From contig CAZVYQ010000001.1 in assembly GCA_964631375.1 (NCBI GenBank), forward strand, positions 62,001-126,000: a stretch of 64,000 nt of DNA, read 5' to 3'. Shown here piece by piece: positions 17,544 through 26,077 of the stretch; positions within the stretch are counted from its first letter, which is position 1; each line of letters begins with the position of its first letter. This DNA is from JAAYYM01 sp964631375. Its GTDB lineage: Bacteria > Bacillota > Clostridia > Lachnospirales > Lachnospiraceae. The position numbers and the translations under genes were made by a program. Under the pieces are notes generated by a model. The model did not search any database. It was not told the origin of the DNA and saw only the letters and a list, made by a program, of their open reading frames with translations.

Positions 17544-17828
17544 AAAAAAGTCTGTCCTCATAGTATTCCTACTATAAGGACAGACTAAGATATACTTGTC
17601 TGCGGTACCACCTTACTTGATTTGATCAACAAATCCTCTCTCACAAAAATGCCAACACATTTTCTGCCGGTAACGTCGGCCTACGTCTCGGGTACTCAGC
17701 TTACGCCTTTACCTCGCCCTCCATGGTCCATTTGCCATCTCGCATTTCCGCAGGATTCTCAGCTCCACCTGCTCTCTGTGGGTGCGTCTTATGGTTTGAT
17801 CTCCACATCAACGGTTTCTTTATGATTG
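17544..17828 (-). ncRNA. T-box riboswitch of the ECF transporter operon
   Basis: The core AAGGTGGTACCGCAG (ggtaccacc at 17604-17612) is followed by a strong terminator. Its arms, AGTCTGTCCT and complement, extend through ATAGTA/TACTAT at 17550-17586 and lead into TTTTTTATT on the minus strand. Upstream, stem I has the AGAGAG segment with a short apical hairpin (GCAGG/CCTGC) and supports CGCA/TGCG and CCAT/ATGG. The strand between these reads AGATGGCAA at 17732-17740. The bulge UGGU predicts a tRNA with discriminator A. By alignment with the valS leader the specifier would be GCA (17733-17735, Ala). TGG (Trp) and ATG (Met) overlap it. T-box identity is secure; the amino acid is not. Confidence 0.88.
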
Positions 17829-17834
17829 TAATGG

Positions 17835-17863
17835 ATGATAACATGTATCATTTTAATTGTCAA
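17835..17863 (-). promoter_or_regulatory. Promoter of the ECF operon T-box transcript
   Basis: TTGACA (17858-17863), 17 bases, TATCAT (17835-17840) on the minus strand, 6 bases past the stop of the preceding gene. The predicted start is near 17828. Confidence 0.8.
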
Positions 17864-17869
17864 TAAAAT

Positions 17870-18313
17870 TTATCTCATAAATCTTCGTTCGCCATTTTTA
17901 CCATGTACCGCCTGGCCAAAGCCTTGAACCTTACTATGGGCACTCCTGCTATCTAACGCTTCCATCTTTTTGATCTTGCCTTCACAGGATGCACAGAACC
18001 TGCCCGAACGTATGTCAACACCACAGGCTTCACAATGTAAAAAAGCTACTGAATCAGGAGTAACCTCCAGACGTTCCTCTTTCAACATCTGTCGGATCTT
18101 TGCCTGGCTCACTCCGGTCGCCTCAGAAATCTCAGCTGCCGTCGCACCGTTATGGGCTTCAATATACAAACGCACCTTTCCATAATCATCATATTCCAGA
18201 CTATGACACTCCGTACACTGATACTCACCGATTCCCTTATATACCAGATCACTGCCGCATACACTGCATTTCGTTGGTCTGCCATATGCGATATACCCCA
18301 AATCTCTTGCCAT
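17870..18313 (-). CDS. YvyF-like (flagellar operon, TIGR03826-type) zinc-finger/HTH protein
   Basis: The 147-aa cytosolic protein has an N-terminal zinc ribbon (CSVCGSD...CTEC, about residues 17-37). A helix-turn-helix follows (about 55-82, 'ATAAEISEATGVSQAKIRQM'), then a second Cys pair region (CEACGVDI...CASCEGK, about 92-112). The HTH plus second zinc part resembles Bacillus YvyF, encoded beside flgM and regulating flagellar genes. No flagellar gene is near here; it stands alone after purD. The frame opens earlier at 18340, but ATG 18313 follows AGGGGAT at good spacing. Family function is regulatory; the target is not evident. Confidence 0.7.
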   Translation of the reverse strand: MARDLGYIAYGRPTKCSVCGSDLVYKGIGEYQCTECHSLEYDDYGKVRLYIEAHNGATAAEISEATGVSQAKIRQMLKEERLEVTPDSVAFLHCEACGVDIRSGRFCASCEGKIKKMEALDSRSAHSKVQGFGQAVHGKNGERRFMR

Positions 18314-18404
18314 ATCATCATCCCCTGTGAAAAGCACCATTTCTCGAACTTGAATTGAAAATTTAGCAGTTTCTTAATATCGACCCATTTATAGTTTAGC
18401 CCAT

Positions 18405-19679
18405 TTATTCTGCTTCGTCAATGGCTTTGCCGATATCATTACGACAGTATTTATTCTCAAAATCAATCCATTTTGTTGCCTCATAGGCATTTTTTCTTGC
18501 TTCCTTCAGATCCCTTCCTTTTGCGGTAACACCCAGAACACGGCCTCCATTTGTCACAGCTTCACCATTTACTAGCTTTGTTCCGGCATGGAATACATAA
18601 TAACCATCCTTTGTTGCAAAAGTATCCAGACCCTTGATTAAAAATCCCTTCTCATAATGCTCAGGATATCCGTCAGAAGCCAGTACAACACAAACTGCTG
18701 CATTATCCTCGAACTGTAAATTGATCTGATCCAGTGTACCGTCGATACATGCTTCCATCACCTCAATGATATCATTCTTCATCCTTGGAAGCACTACCTG
18801 TGCCTCAGGATCACCAAATCTTGCATTATACTCAAGTACCTTGGGGCCATCCTTTGTCAACATCAAACCAAAGAAAATAATTCCCCGAAATGTCCTTCCT
18901 TCCGCTGCCATCGCATCTACTGTCTTTTGGTATATATGTTCCTTACAAAACTGGTCAACCTCCTTGGTATAAAACGGGCTCGGCGAAAAGGTTCCCATGC
19001 CTCCCGTATTCAGACCCTGATCTCCATCCTTGGCCCTTTTATGATCCTGTGCAGACGTCATGATTTTGATAGTCTTCCCATCCACGTAGGATAATACGGA
19101 AACCTCACGACCTGTCATAAACTCCTCAATCACAATTCTATTTCCTGCTGATCCAAACTGCTTATCCTGCATGATTGTTTTCACACCTGCACGTGCCTCA
19201 TCAAGTGTATTGCATATCAGTACCCCTTTACCCAAAGCCAATCCGTCAGCCTTGAGTACAATTGGCATCTTAGCCGTCTCCAGGTATGCTAATGCATCCT
19301 CAGGATTGTCAAAATTCGCATATTCAGCAGTTGGTATGTTGTATTTCTTCATCAGATCCTTTGAAAATGCCTTACTTCCCTCCAGGATCGCAGCGTTTTT
19401 CCTTGGGCCAAAGGTCCGAAAGCCTGCTGCTTCAAATGCATCAACAGCACCCGCTACAAGTGGATCATCCGGTCCTACAATGACAAGATCTATTTTTTTC
19501 TCTTTTGCATATGTAATTTGCTTTTCAAAATCCATAGCTCCAATCTCTGCACACTCTGCAATTGAAGCAATACCTGCATTGCCCGGTACACAATATAATT
19601 TACTCACCTTTGGACTTTTTGCTACACATGTGGCGATTGCGTGCTCTCTGCCGCCACCTCCGACAATCAATACCCTCAT
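18405..19679 (-). CDS. purD: Phosphoribosylamine--glycine ligase
   Basis: The 424-aa ATP-grasp enzyme catalyses step 2 of IMP synthesis (PRA + glycine + ATP to GAR). Visible landmarks are the N-terminal 'VLIVGGGGREHAIA', the ATP-grasp segment 'PIVLKADGLALGKGVLI', the phosphate/metal region 'NTGGMGTFSPSPF' and 'VLEYNARFGDPEAQV'. The length is typical. It is the last gene of purE-purM-purD, 27 bases after purM. The purF, purL and purN steps are not in this operon; purF lies about 20 kb away in the amidotransferase cluster. Confidence 0.97.
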   Translation of the reverse strand: MRVLIVGGGGREHAIATCVAKSPKVSKLYCVPGNAGIASIAECAEIGAMDFEKQITYAKEKKIDLVIVGPDDPLVAGAVDAFEAAGFRTFGPRKNAAILEGSKAFSKDLMKKYNIPTAEYANFDNPEDALAYLETAKMPIVLKADGLALGKGVLICNTLDEARAGVKTIMQDKQFGSAGNRIVIEEFMTGREVSVLSYVDGKTIKIMTSAQDHKRAKDGDQGLNTGGMGTFSPSPFYTKEVDQFCKEHIYQKTVDAMAAEGRTFRGIIFFGLMLTKDGPKVLEYNARFGDPEAQVVLPRMKNDIIEVMEACIDGTLDQINLQFEDNAAVCVVLASDGYPEHYEKGFLIKGLDTFATKDGYYVFHAGTKLVNGEAVTNGGRVLGVTAKGRDLKEARKNAYEATKWIDFENKYCRNDIGKAIDEAE

Positions 19680-19706
19680 GACCTGTCTCCTCCATCATTC
19701 ATTCTG

Positions 19707-20732
19707 CTATTTTATCGTAATGCCCTTTTGCCCGGCCTCTATCTGTCCTACGATATATGCCTTTTCAGAAGCTGCCTCTATTGCAGCAATTGCCTTGTCT
19801 ACCTGGTCAGGTGATACTGCAAGCATCATACCGATGCCCATGTTATATGTATTATACATCATCTCTTCTGCTATATTACCTGTCTCCTGTAATAGCTTGA
19901 AGATCGGAAGTACCGGATAGGAATCCTTTTGAATCACTGCATGTACTCCATCCGGAAGCATTCTTGGAATATTCTCATAGAAGCCGCCTCCTGTAATATG
20001 AGAGCAGCCCTTAATCATAACGCCTGCTTTTTTTACACTACGCAATGCCTTTACATAGATTTTGGTTGGTGTCAGCAAGGCTTCACCAAGAGTCATACCA
20101 AGCGTATCCACATATCTTGCAAGATTTGACTTGTCCATGGAAAACACCTTGCGTACCAATGAAAAGCCATTGCTATGTACTCCCGAAGAAGCAATTCCGA
20201 TCAGTGTGTCTCCAGGCTTAATTGAAGCACCTGTTATTAAATCCTTTTCATCCACAATACCCACCGAAAAACCAGCCAGATCATACTCATCCTCCGGATA
20301 AAAACCAGGCATTTCTGCTGTTTCTCCTCCAATCAATGCTGCATCTGATTGAATACAGCCCTCTGCTACTCCCTTTACGATCTTTGCGATCTTTTCCGGT
20401 TCATTTTTCCCGCAAGCGATGTAATCCAGAAAATAGAGCGGCTCTCCACCGGCGCAGGCAATATCATTCACACACATTGCTACACAGTCGATTCCGATTG
20501 TATCATGCTTGTCCAAAAGAAAAGCAAGCTTCAATTTTGTACCCACACCGTCAGTTCCTGATACCAGGGTGGGATTTTCCATATCCATAAACTTTTTCAA
20601 TGAAAAAGCTCCCGAAAAGCCTCCCAGTCCTCCAAGCACCTCCGGACGCATCGTTTTCTTCACATGTTCCTTCATCAATTCTACTGCTTTATATCCTGCT
20701 TCAATATCTACTCCGGCACTTTTATAATCCAT
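19707..20732 (-). CDS. purM: Phosphoribosylformylglycinamidine cyclo-ligase (AIR synthetase)
   Basis: The 341-aa enzyme closes the imidazole ring of AIR from FGAM and ATP. The family opening 'YKSAGVDIEAGYKAVELMK' and the segments 'PTLVSGTDGVGTKLKLA', 'GGETAEMPGFY' and 'GGGFYENIPRML' are clear. The length matches bacterial PurM. It sits between purE (17 bases upstream) and purD and is cotranscribed with them from the promoter before purE. Confidence 0.97.
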   Translation of the reverse strand: MDYKSAGVDIEAGYKAVELMKEHVKKTMRPEVLGGLGGFSGAFSLKKFMDMENPTLVSGTDGVGTKLKLAFLLDKHDTIGIDCVAMCVNDIACAGGEPLYFLDYIACGKNEPEKIAKIVKGVAEGCIQSDAALIGGETAEMPGFYPEDEYDLAGFSVGIVDEKDLITGASIKPGDTLIGIASSGVHSNGFSLVRKVFSMDKSNLARYVDTLGMTLGEALLTPTKIYVKALRSVKKAGVMIKGCSHITGGGFYENIPRMLPDGVHAVIQKDSYPVLPIFKLLQETGNIAEEMMYNTYNMGIGMMLAVSPDQVDKAIAAIEAASEKAYIVGQIEAGQKGITIK

Positions 20733-20749
20733 GTCTTCTCTCCTCTACT

Positions 20750-21262
20750 CTACATCTGTTTCAGATACTCTTTGTATCCGATCTCATCTAATTTTTCTGC
20801 TTTCTTCTCAACAGATTTTTTCAATCCCTCTGAATACTCTTTCAATCGCTCTAACAACGCACTATCTGAAACCGCCAGGATCTTTGCAGCAAGAATCCCT
20901 GCATTTGCTCCACCGTTAATAGCAACCGTTGCAACCGGAATCCCCGAGGGCATCTGAACGATTGAATAAAGCGAATCCCTTCCTCCAAGTGAAGTTGTAT
21001 GCATTGGGATTCCTATCACCGGCATTGGAAAAATTGCTGCACACATTCCCGGAAGATGTGCTGCCATACCTGCACCTGCTATGATCACTTTAAAGCCCTT
21101 ATTCTCTGCACTCTTTGCATATTCAAAAAAAACATCCGGTTCCCTGTGTGCTGAGATAATGGTCATCTCATACTCTACACCAAGCTGTTCCAATACATCC
21201 GCAGCCTTGCTCATGATGGGCATATCGGAATCACTGCCCATTACAATACCAACCTTTGCCAT
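20750..21262 (-). CDS. purE: N5-carboxyaminoimidazole ribonucleotide mutase (PurE)
   Basis: The 170-aa PurE has the phosphate-binding 'GSDSDMPIM' and the conserved 'SAHREPDVFFEYA' and 'AGMAAHLPGM' segments. It acts in purine synthesis between AIR and CAIR. Whether it is the N5-CAIR mutase (class I, needing PurK) or an AIR carboxylase (class II) cannot be settled by eye, and no purK is in the window. First gene of the purE-purM-purD operon. ATG 21262 is preceded by GGAG. Confidence 0.95.
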   Translation of the reverse strand: MAKVGIVMGSDSDMPIMSKAADVLEQLGVEYEMTIISAHREPDVFFEYAKSAENKGFKVIIAGAGMAAHLPGMCAAIFPMPVIGIPMHTTSLGGRDSLYSIVQMPSGIPVATVAINGGANAGILAAKILAVSDSALLERLKEYSEGLKKSVEKKAEKLDEIGYKEYLKQM

Positions 21263-21334
21263 CTTTCTGCTCCTTTTCTCTCCTCATAATATGGTTTCTT
21301 TGCTTTTTACTCAACTGTCTTGATTTACCGTTCT

Positions 21335-21363
21335 ATTTTACTAATTGCCACCGTATTCGTCAA
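21335..21363 (-). promoter_or_regulatory. Promoter of purE-purM-purD
   Basis: TTGACG (21358-21363), 17 bases, TAAAAT (21335-21340) on the minus strand, about 70 bases before the purE start. I saw no purine riboswitch fold in this short leader. Confidence 0.6.
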
Positions 21364-21415
21364 TGTTTTCCTAATGTTTATATCATCAGGCACCCGATTG
21401 GGCAGCATTAGAATC

Positions 21416-23467
21416 TTATAAGGGCTCATCGAGCATGATATTTAATTCTTTACAAAAATCCGGTACAAATCTTCCGTCTTGGATGATGCTGATTCTGGTT
21501 CCATCTGCTCTGATTGCAGTCAGACTGCCTAACTCCTCATATGGGATTGTGATATCAGTATGACATTGATCATAGGCCTTTGTCATATCTGTCTTACGCA
21601 ATATTGACTTTTCATTGTCCTTTGCAATGATCTCTTTTCCATCCGGATTATAGACCCTTACTTCTTCACTATGACTGTAGCAGGTATCTCCTACTGCAAA
21701 ATGCGGTCCTGTTTTCTCCGTAATTAATGTGGTTAATCGATCCTCGATCCCATACTTTTTTGCCATATGATAAGCCGTCGTATTGGTACCAATTGCAAAT
21801 TCACCCATTGCAAGTGTTTCATGATGATATAAAATGTGATCCTTGATCATTTTTCGATTTTCTTCCCTGTCCTGATAATTCGTACAGTTATAATCCGTCA
21901 CATAACCATCCAAAAAGGTCAGTTCCAGATTCTCATATCGAAGTTCCTCCAAGAAGGATTCCTGTACATGCAGCACTCCTGTTGTACCCTTGAGTACCGG
22001 AGTCGTAAATACCTCTCCTACCGGAATATTCACATCTGCCACACAATTCTCAAATATCGTTTCATGATCTGCATCCTTCAGTGGATGTAATGCAATGCTC
22101 AGATTCGTATGGTTCCCGTTCATTCCCTTGATTTCAACAGAAACAGCCGTATCCAACAAATCGATTAATCCCTGTTGCATTCTTTGGTAACGCTTGTAAT
22201 CTAATGTGTTGACCGAAACGGTCGCACTAAATATGTCCTCATATTGTTCACCTATTTCAGGGATTGGGAAGGAAATAATCGTAAAACTGCGTTCCTCACC
22301 TCTGATATACTGATTGACAATCTCACCGGCTTTTGAGGAATAAATAACAGTATATTTCTGTTGTTGTCCTGTTAGCTTCAAGGCTGATTCTCTGGGCTCC
22401 GGTTTAAACGGAAGTTCTCCGAATGTCTCTATACAGGCAGGCCCTGCATGCAAGAAAGCCCATTCCTTATATTCTTCATAGACAGTTTTCAGAACACCAA
22501 GCTTTCTGTTGATCAGATCATGATCTAAATATAAGGCCTCATCCTCACTATGATCATACTCATATTGTTTATTCGCAATTGCACCATAATATCCAACCTT
22601 CAACTGACCCTTTTTATGAATGCTGTGTGTAGCAGCCCTGTAAATTGTAGGGCGCAGACCAAGTTTCTGAAAGTTACCGATCGCAGCACGTACCACCCTC
22701 TCAAATCCAAGACGATATCTGATATTGACAACCTTCTTCTTACTTAGGTCACGTCCACTGTTGACAAACCCCATCCTGTAACCCTCTGTATACACATCCG
22801 CCAGTTCCTGAACCTGTTCTTCACTCATTTGGTTAATATGCTTAGCTGTTTCCAACTCATTTTGAGAAATGTATTCTCCGAACATATATAAATAACGCAT
22901 GTCGTCCAAATCCGCATGCATTATAATCTCTGCTGCGAAATCTCCATTGGGGTCTACCTGACTTCTGATTCTCTCTTTCATACAGATATCACAATTATCA
23001 CTGATGAACCAATAAAGAACCTCTTGTATGCTTTTCGGATCAGGCAGTGAGTCTGATTCATTATAATTTTGTTCAAACATATTATAAATTTCAATGAACA
23101 GTTCCTGATAGATGGTCATGAAGTCAATCTGTTGTTCAAATGCTTCGGCAATCATACCTCTTAACTCGGTATACAGAAAAGACAGAGCATGTGCATACTC
23201 TCCCAACTGATTTTGTGCATAATCAGGGTTTGCATAACTCGTGTTATAATACTTAGGAAGAATGTCCTGATACAGATCCTGGTTGATCTTCTGCAGTTTC
23301 TCCAAGGAAAGCTTCTGATATGCTCCTGTGTCGATCATTTCATACGTTTCATGCAGTTGCAAAATAAAAGAAGCCACTTTTCTAAAATAAGATAGATAGG
23401 GCTCCCTTACGGTTTCTTCTGTAAGACATTGTTTGATTCTCATAATCGAAAGATCATATCGTTCCAT
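21416..23467 (-). CDS. M29-like aminopeptidase with long N-terminal extension
   Basis: The 683-aa protein carries, over its last 400 or so residues, the layout of M29 metallo-aminopeptidases. These segments stand where the family keeps its two-metal ligands: 'NIPVGEVFTTPVLKGT' with a metal-ligand-type Glu, 'LAMGEFAIGTNTTAY' with a second Glu, and 'TGPHFAVGDTCYSHSEE' with His and Glu. About 250 residues precede this; they are mostly helical, with no motif I recognise. ATG 23467 is chosen over 23482 because AAGGAG stands 6 bases before it. It lies downstream of pyrE and a small membrane gene, probably one transcript. Peptidase activity is inferred. Confidence 0.75.
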   Translation of the reverse strand: MERYDLSIMRIKQCLTEETVREPYLSYFRKVASFILQLHETYEMIDTGAYQKLSLEKLQKINQDLYQDILPKYYNTSYANPDYAQNQLGEYAHALSFLYTELRGMIAEAFEQQIDFMTIYQELFIEIYNMFEQNYNESDSLPDPKSIQEVLYWFISDNCDICMKERIRSQVDPNGDFAAEIIMHADLDDMRYLYMFGEYISQNELETAKHINQMSEEQVQELADVYTEGYRMGFVNSGRDLSKKKVVNIRYRLGFERVVRAAIGNFQKLGLRPTIYRAATHSIHKKGQLKVGYYGAIANKQYEYDHSEDEALYLDHDLINRKLGVLKTVYEEYKEWAFLHAGPACIETFGELPFKPEPRESALKLTGQQQKYTVIYSSKAGEIVNQYIRGEERSFTIISFPIPEIGEQYEDIFSATVSVNTLDYKRYQRMQQGLIDLLDTAVSVEIKGMNGNHTNLSIALHPLKDADHETIFENCVADVNIPVGEVFTTPVLKGTTGVLHVQESFLEELRYENLELTFLDGYVTDYNCTNYQDREENRKMIKDHILYHHETLAMGEFAIGTNTTAYHMAKKYGIEDRLTTLITEKTGPHFAVGDTCYSHSEEVRVYNPDGKEIIAKDNEKSILRKTDMTKAYDQCHTDITIPYEELGSLTAIRADGTRISIIQDGRFVPDFCKELNIMLDEPL

Positions 23468-23498
23468 TCCAAACTCCTTCATTCAGATAATTGCCTGT

Positions 23499-23822
23499 TT
23501 ACTGCAGTCCGTATATCCCAATTACAATGATATAGGTCCATGCAAACACTGCCAGTCCATTTAAAATAACACCCATTCTCGGAAACAACATATAGGAATC
23601 ATATTCCTTTGTGCTCATGAGTCCTGCAACAAAACCAAGCACTCCTGCTATCATACCAACCAAACCCGCACCACCCAGTCTGGCTGGTGTTGTTCCTCTG
23701 TTTGCAAAAGAAATCAGGATTGCAGCAATTAGTCCTATCATGGATGTTGCACCTAAAATAACAGATATAATCCCATTCTTGGAATGTTTTCTGGTTGTAA
23801 ACATAAAGCTTTTTCTGGACAT
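23499..23822 (-). CDS. Small three-helix membrane protein (107 aa)
   Basis: The protein has a basic N-terminus (MSRKSFMFTTRKHSKNG) and three hydrophobic helices, at about residues 17-41, 52-70 and 82-105. It has no signal peptide cleavage site and no catalytic motif. It starts 3 bases after the pyrE stop, with the ribosome site inside pyrE, and ends 31 bases before the peptidase start, so it belongs to that transcript. It looks like the small membrane proteins (DUF6142-like, from memory) common in Lachnospiraceae. Function unknown. Confidence 0.75.
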   Translation of the reverse strand: MSRKSFMFTTRKHSKNGIISVILGATSMIGLIAAILISFANRGTTPARLGGAGLVGMIAGVLGFVAGLMSTKEYDSYMLFPRMGVILNGLAVFAWTYIIVIGIYGLQ

Positions 23823-23825
23823 TGG

Positions 23826-24500
23826 CTATTTCACTCCATAGACTTCATAATACTGATCAATTGCCTGTTTTATTTCATCATCAATATAAATCTTTCCCTG
23901 ATATGGACGATTATAAAGATGTTCTACTACTTCCTGCATTGTTACAATAGCACCTGTTTTGAATCCATACAGCTCCTGTATTTCCTGTAATGCACTCTTG
24001 TCTCCCTTTCCCTTTTCCATTCTGTTTAAGGATACCATGAGACCAAGGACCTTAATATCTCCCTGTGCCTTTAGGATCGGAAAGGTTTCCTCAATTGATT
24101 TTCCAGATGTGGTCACATCTTCTATGATCACTACACGATCACCATCCTTGATCAAAGAGCCCAGCAGGATGCCTGTATCTCCATGATCCTTTACTTCCTT
24201 GCGGTTGGAGCAATAACGTATCTCCTTCCCATACAGTCTGTCAAATGCCATTGTTGTAGCAACGCTTAAAGGAATGCCTTTATATGCAGGTCCGAACAGA
24301 ATATCAAACTCATCACCATAGTGATCATGAATGGCTTTCGCATAATATTCACCCAATCGACTTAATTGTCTCCCGGTTACATAGGACCCCGCATTCATAA
24401 AAAAAGGTGACTTTCTGCCACTCTTTAAAGTAAATTCTCCAAATTTTAATACATTGGAGTCTACCATAAATTCTATAAATCCCTGTTTGTATTGTTCCAT
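23826..24500 (-). CDS. pyrE: Orotate phosphoribosyltransferase
   Basis: The 224-aa enzyme makes OMP from orotate and PRPP. The PRPP-binding motif is 'RVVIIEDVTTSGKSIEE', and the N-terminal 'FGEFTLKSGRKSPFFMN' is typical of the family. The frame is open to 24569, but ATG 24500 (Met-Glu-Gln-Tyr) follows AAGGAG at 9 bases and gives normal length. It is the penultimate pyrimidine enzyme; pyrF, the last, lies at 39669. A promoter embedded in an inverted repeat lies directly upstream, so pyrE may be expressed apart from the gltBD transcript. Confidence 0.96.
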   Translation of the reverse strand: MEQYKQGFIEFMVDSNVLKFGEFTLKSGRKSPFFMNAGSYVTGRQLSRLGEYYAKAIHDHYGDEFDILFGPAYKGIPLSVATTMAFDRLYGKEIRYCSNRKEVKDHGDTGILLGSLIKDGDRVVIIEDVTTSGKSIEETFPILKAQGDIKVLGLMVSLNRMEKGKGDKSALQEIQELYGFKTGAIVTMQEVVEHLYNRPYQGKIYIDDEIKQAIDQYYEVYGVK

Positions 24501-24531
24501 GTATTCAATCTCCTTTTCAGATCCCGGAGCA

Positions 24532-24579
24532 AAAGAGCAGTCCGGTAAAGATAAGTATATCATTCCCAAACTGCTCTTT
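24532..24579. promoter_or_regulatory. Inverted repeat around the pyrE -10 region (operator or weak terminator)
   Basis: AAAGAGCAGT (24532-24541) and its exact complement ACTGCTCTTT (24570-24579) enclose 28 bases that contain the pyrE -10 box. On the minus strand only four T follow, so as a gltD terminator it is weak. Confidence 0.5.
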
Positions 24580-24582
24580 CAA
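24554..24582 (-). promoter_or_regulatory. Promoter of pyrE
   Basis: TTGAAA (24577-24582), 17 bases, TATACT (24554-24559) on the minus strand, 54 bases before the pyrE start. Confidence 0.6.
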
Positions 24583-24588
24583 TCCATT

Positions 24589-26058
24589 TTATAAATTTGT
24601 ATAGCCCATGAGAGATTCATCAACTGCTTTTGCAGCAGCACGTCCCTCTGCAATCGCCCATACAACAAGAGACTGTCCTCTGTGCATATCGCCTGCTGTA
24701 AAGATACTTGTCACAGAGGTTTGATAGCCATTTTTAACTGTTTTCACATTTGTTCTTGCATTCAATTCCACATGAAAGGCGTCTGCCACATATGCTTCAC
24801 TTCCAAGAAAGCCTGCTGCGATCAACACCAAATCTGCTTTCAATTCCTTCTCTGTTCCCACTACAGGCACCATATTGACCCGTCCGGTCTTCGGATCCTT
24901 CTTCGCTTCCAGGCTGACGATTCTAACTGCCTTTAGTTTTCCCTTTTGATCCTTGATAAATTCCTGCACTGTTGTCTGATAGATTCGTGGATCCGATCCA
25001 TATTTCCAGATTGCTTCTTCCTGCCCATAATCTGTTTTAAGCACCTTGGGCCATTCTGGCCATGGATTTGTTTCCTGTCTGTTCTCAGAGGGTTTGGGCA
25101 TCATCTCTAACTGTGTGACTGCAGCAGCTCCCAGTCTGATGCTGGTTCCCACACAATCATTTCCCGTATCTCCTCCTCCGATCACAATCACATGTTTTCC
25201 CTTGACCGATCCGAAGCTGTAGCTCTTAGCCTTAATAACCGATTCATCATCATAATCCGCATCCATCAGTTTCTTACTGACTTCCTTTAAATAATCAACT
25301 GCAAACAGAATCCCCCCTGCATCCCTGCCGGGTGCTGTGATGTCTCTCGGATTGGATGCCCCACAGCACAAAACTACTCGGTCAAACTCCTTTAATATAT
25401 CTTGTGCCTTCTGGTCTCTTCCAACGTCTGTATTGCATGCAAACACAACACCTGCCTGTTCCATCAATGCAATCCTGCGTTCAATCACTCTCTTGTCTAA
25501 TTTCATATTGGGAATGCCGTATCGCAGTAGACCACCCGGTCTGTCGCTTCTCTCAAAAACTGTTACAGAATGGCCGCGTCTGTTAAGTAGCTGTGCAGCT
25601 GCCAGTCCCGAAGGTCCACTGCCTACTATGGCAACCTTTTTTCCGGTACGGTTTTTGGGTGATTCTTCCTGTACCAGACCATGTTTGTATGCATATTCGA
25701 TCACCATTCTCTCATTATCTCTGGTGGATACCGGTACTTCATATAGCCCACAGGTACAGGCTGCCTCACAAAGTGCAGGACATACACGAGAAGTAAATTC
25801 CGGAAAGCTGTGTGTCTTGCTGAGTCTGAAATATGCCTGCTCCCAGTTGCCCTGTGATACCAGATGATTGACCTCCGGTACCAGATTGTGGAGAGGACAT
25901 CCCGATGCCATCCCTGCAATCATCATACCTGCCTGACAGAACGGTATACCGCAATCCATACATCTGGCTCCCTGTATGCTCTGTTCTTCCACGGATGGTG
26001 TCCCATGGAATTCCGTAAAACTCTTTATTCTCTCTGACGGTTCTGTTATCGTTCCCAT
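24589..26058 (-). CDS. gltD: Glutamate synthase small (beta) subunit
   Basis: The 489-aa flavoprotein supplies electrons from NAD(P)H to the GltB subunit. The N-terminus binds Fe-S clusters (CMDCGIPFC and later 'CPALCEAACTC', about residues 35-105). FAD- and NAD(P)-binding Rossmann folds follow ('VAIVGSGPSGLAAAQLLNRRG' and 'VIVIGGGDTGNDCVG'). The frame extends to 26112, but ATG 26058 follows GGAGG at 8 bases and matches family N-termini. It starts 19 bases after gltB. The C-terminal 'GDMHRGQSLVVWAIAEGR' is the usual FAD-contacting end. Confidence 0.95.
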   Translation of the reverse strand: MGTITEPSERIKSFTEFHGTPSVEEQSIQGARCMDCGIPFCQAGMMIAGMASGCPLHNLVPEVNHLVSQGNWEQAYFRLSKTHSFPEFTSRVCPALCEAACTCGLYEVPVSTRDNERMVIEYAYKHGLVQEESPKNRTGKKVAIVGSGPSGLAAAQLLNRRGHSVTVFERSDRPGGLLRYGIPNMKLDKRVIERRIALMEQAGVVFACNTDVGRDQKAQDILKEFDRVVLCCGASNPRDITAPGRDAGGILFAVDYLKEVSKKLMDADYDDESVIKAKSYSFGSVKGKHVIVIGGGDTGNDCVGTSIRLGAAAVTQLEMMPKPSENRQETNPWPEWPKVLKTDYGQEEAIWKYGSDPRIYQTTVQEFIKDQKGKLKAVRIVSLEAKKDPKTGRVNMVPVVGTEKELKADLVLIAAGFLGSEAYVADAFHVELNARTNVKTVKNGYQTSVTSIFTAGDMHRGQSLVVWAIAEGRAAAKAVDESLMGYTNL

Positions 26059-26077
26059 TCCAAAGTCCTCCATTCCT

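Noticed and set aside
18355..18405. GTCGATAT upstream of the YvyF-like gene, like a SigD -10 box
   Set aside because: No TAAA lies at the required 15-base spacing, so a SigD promoter is not supported.
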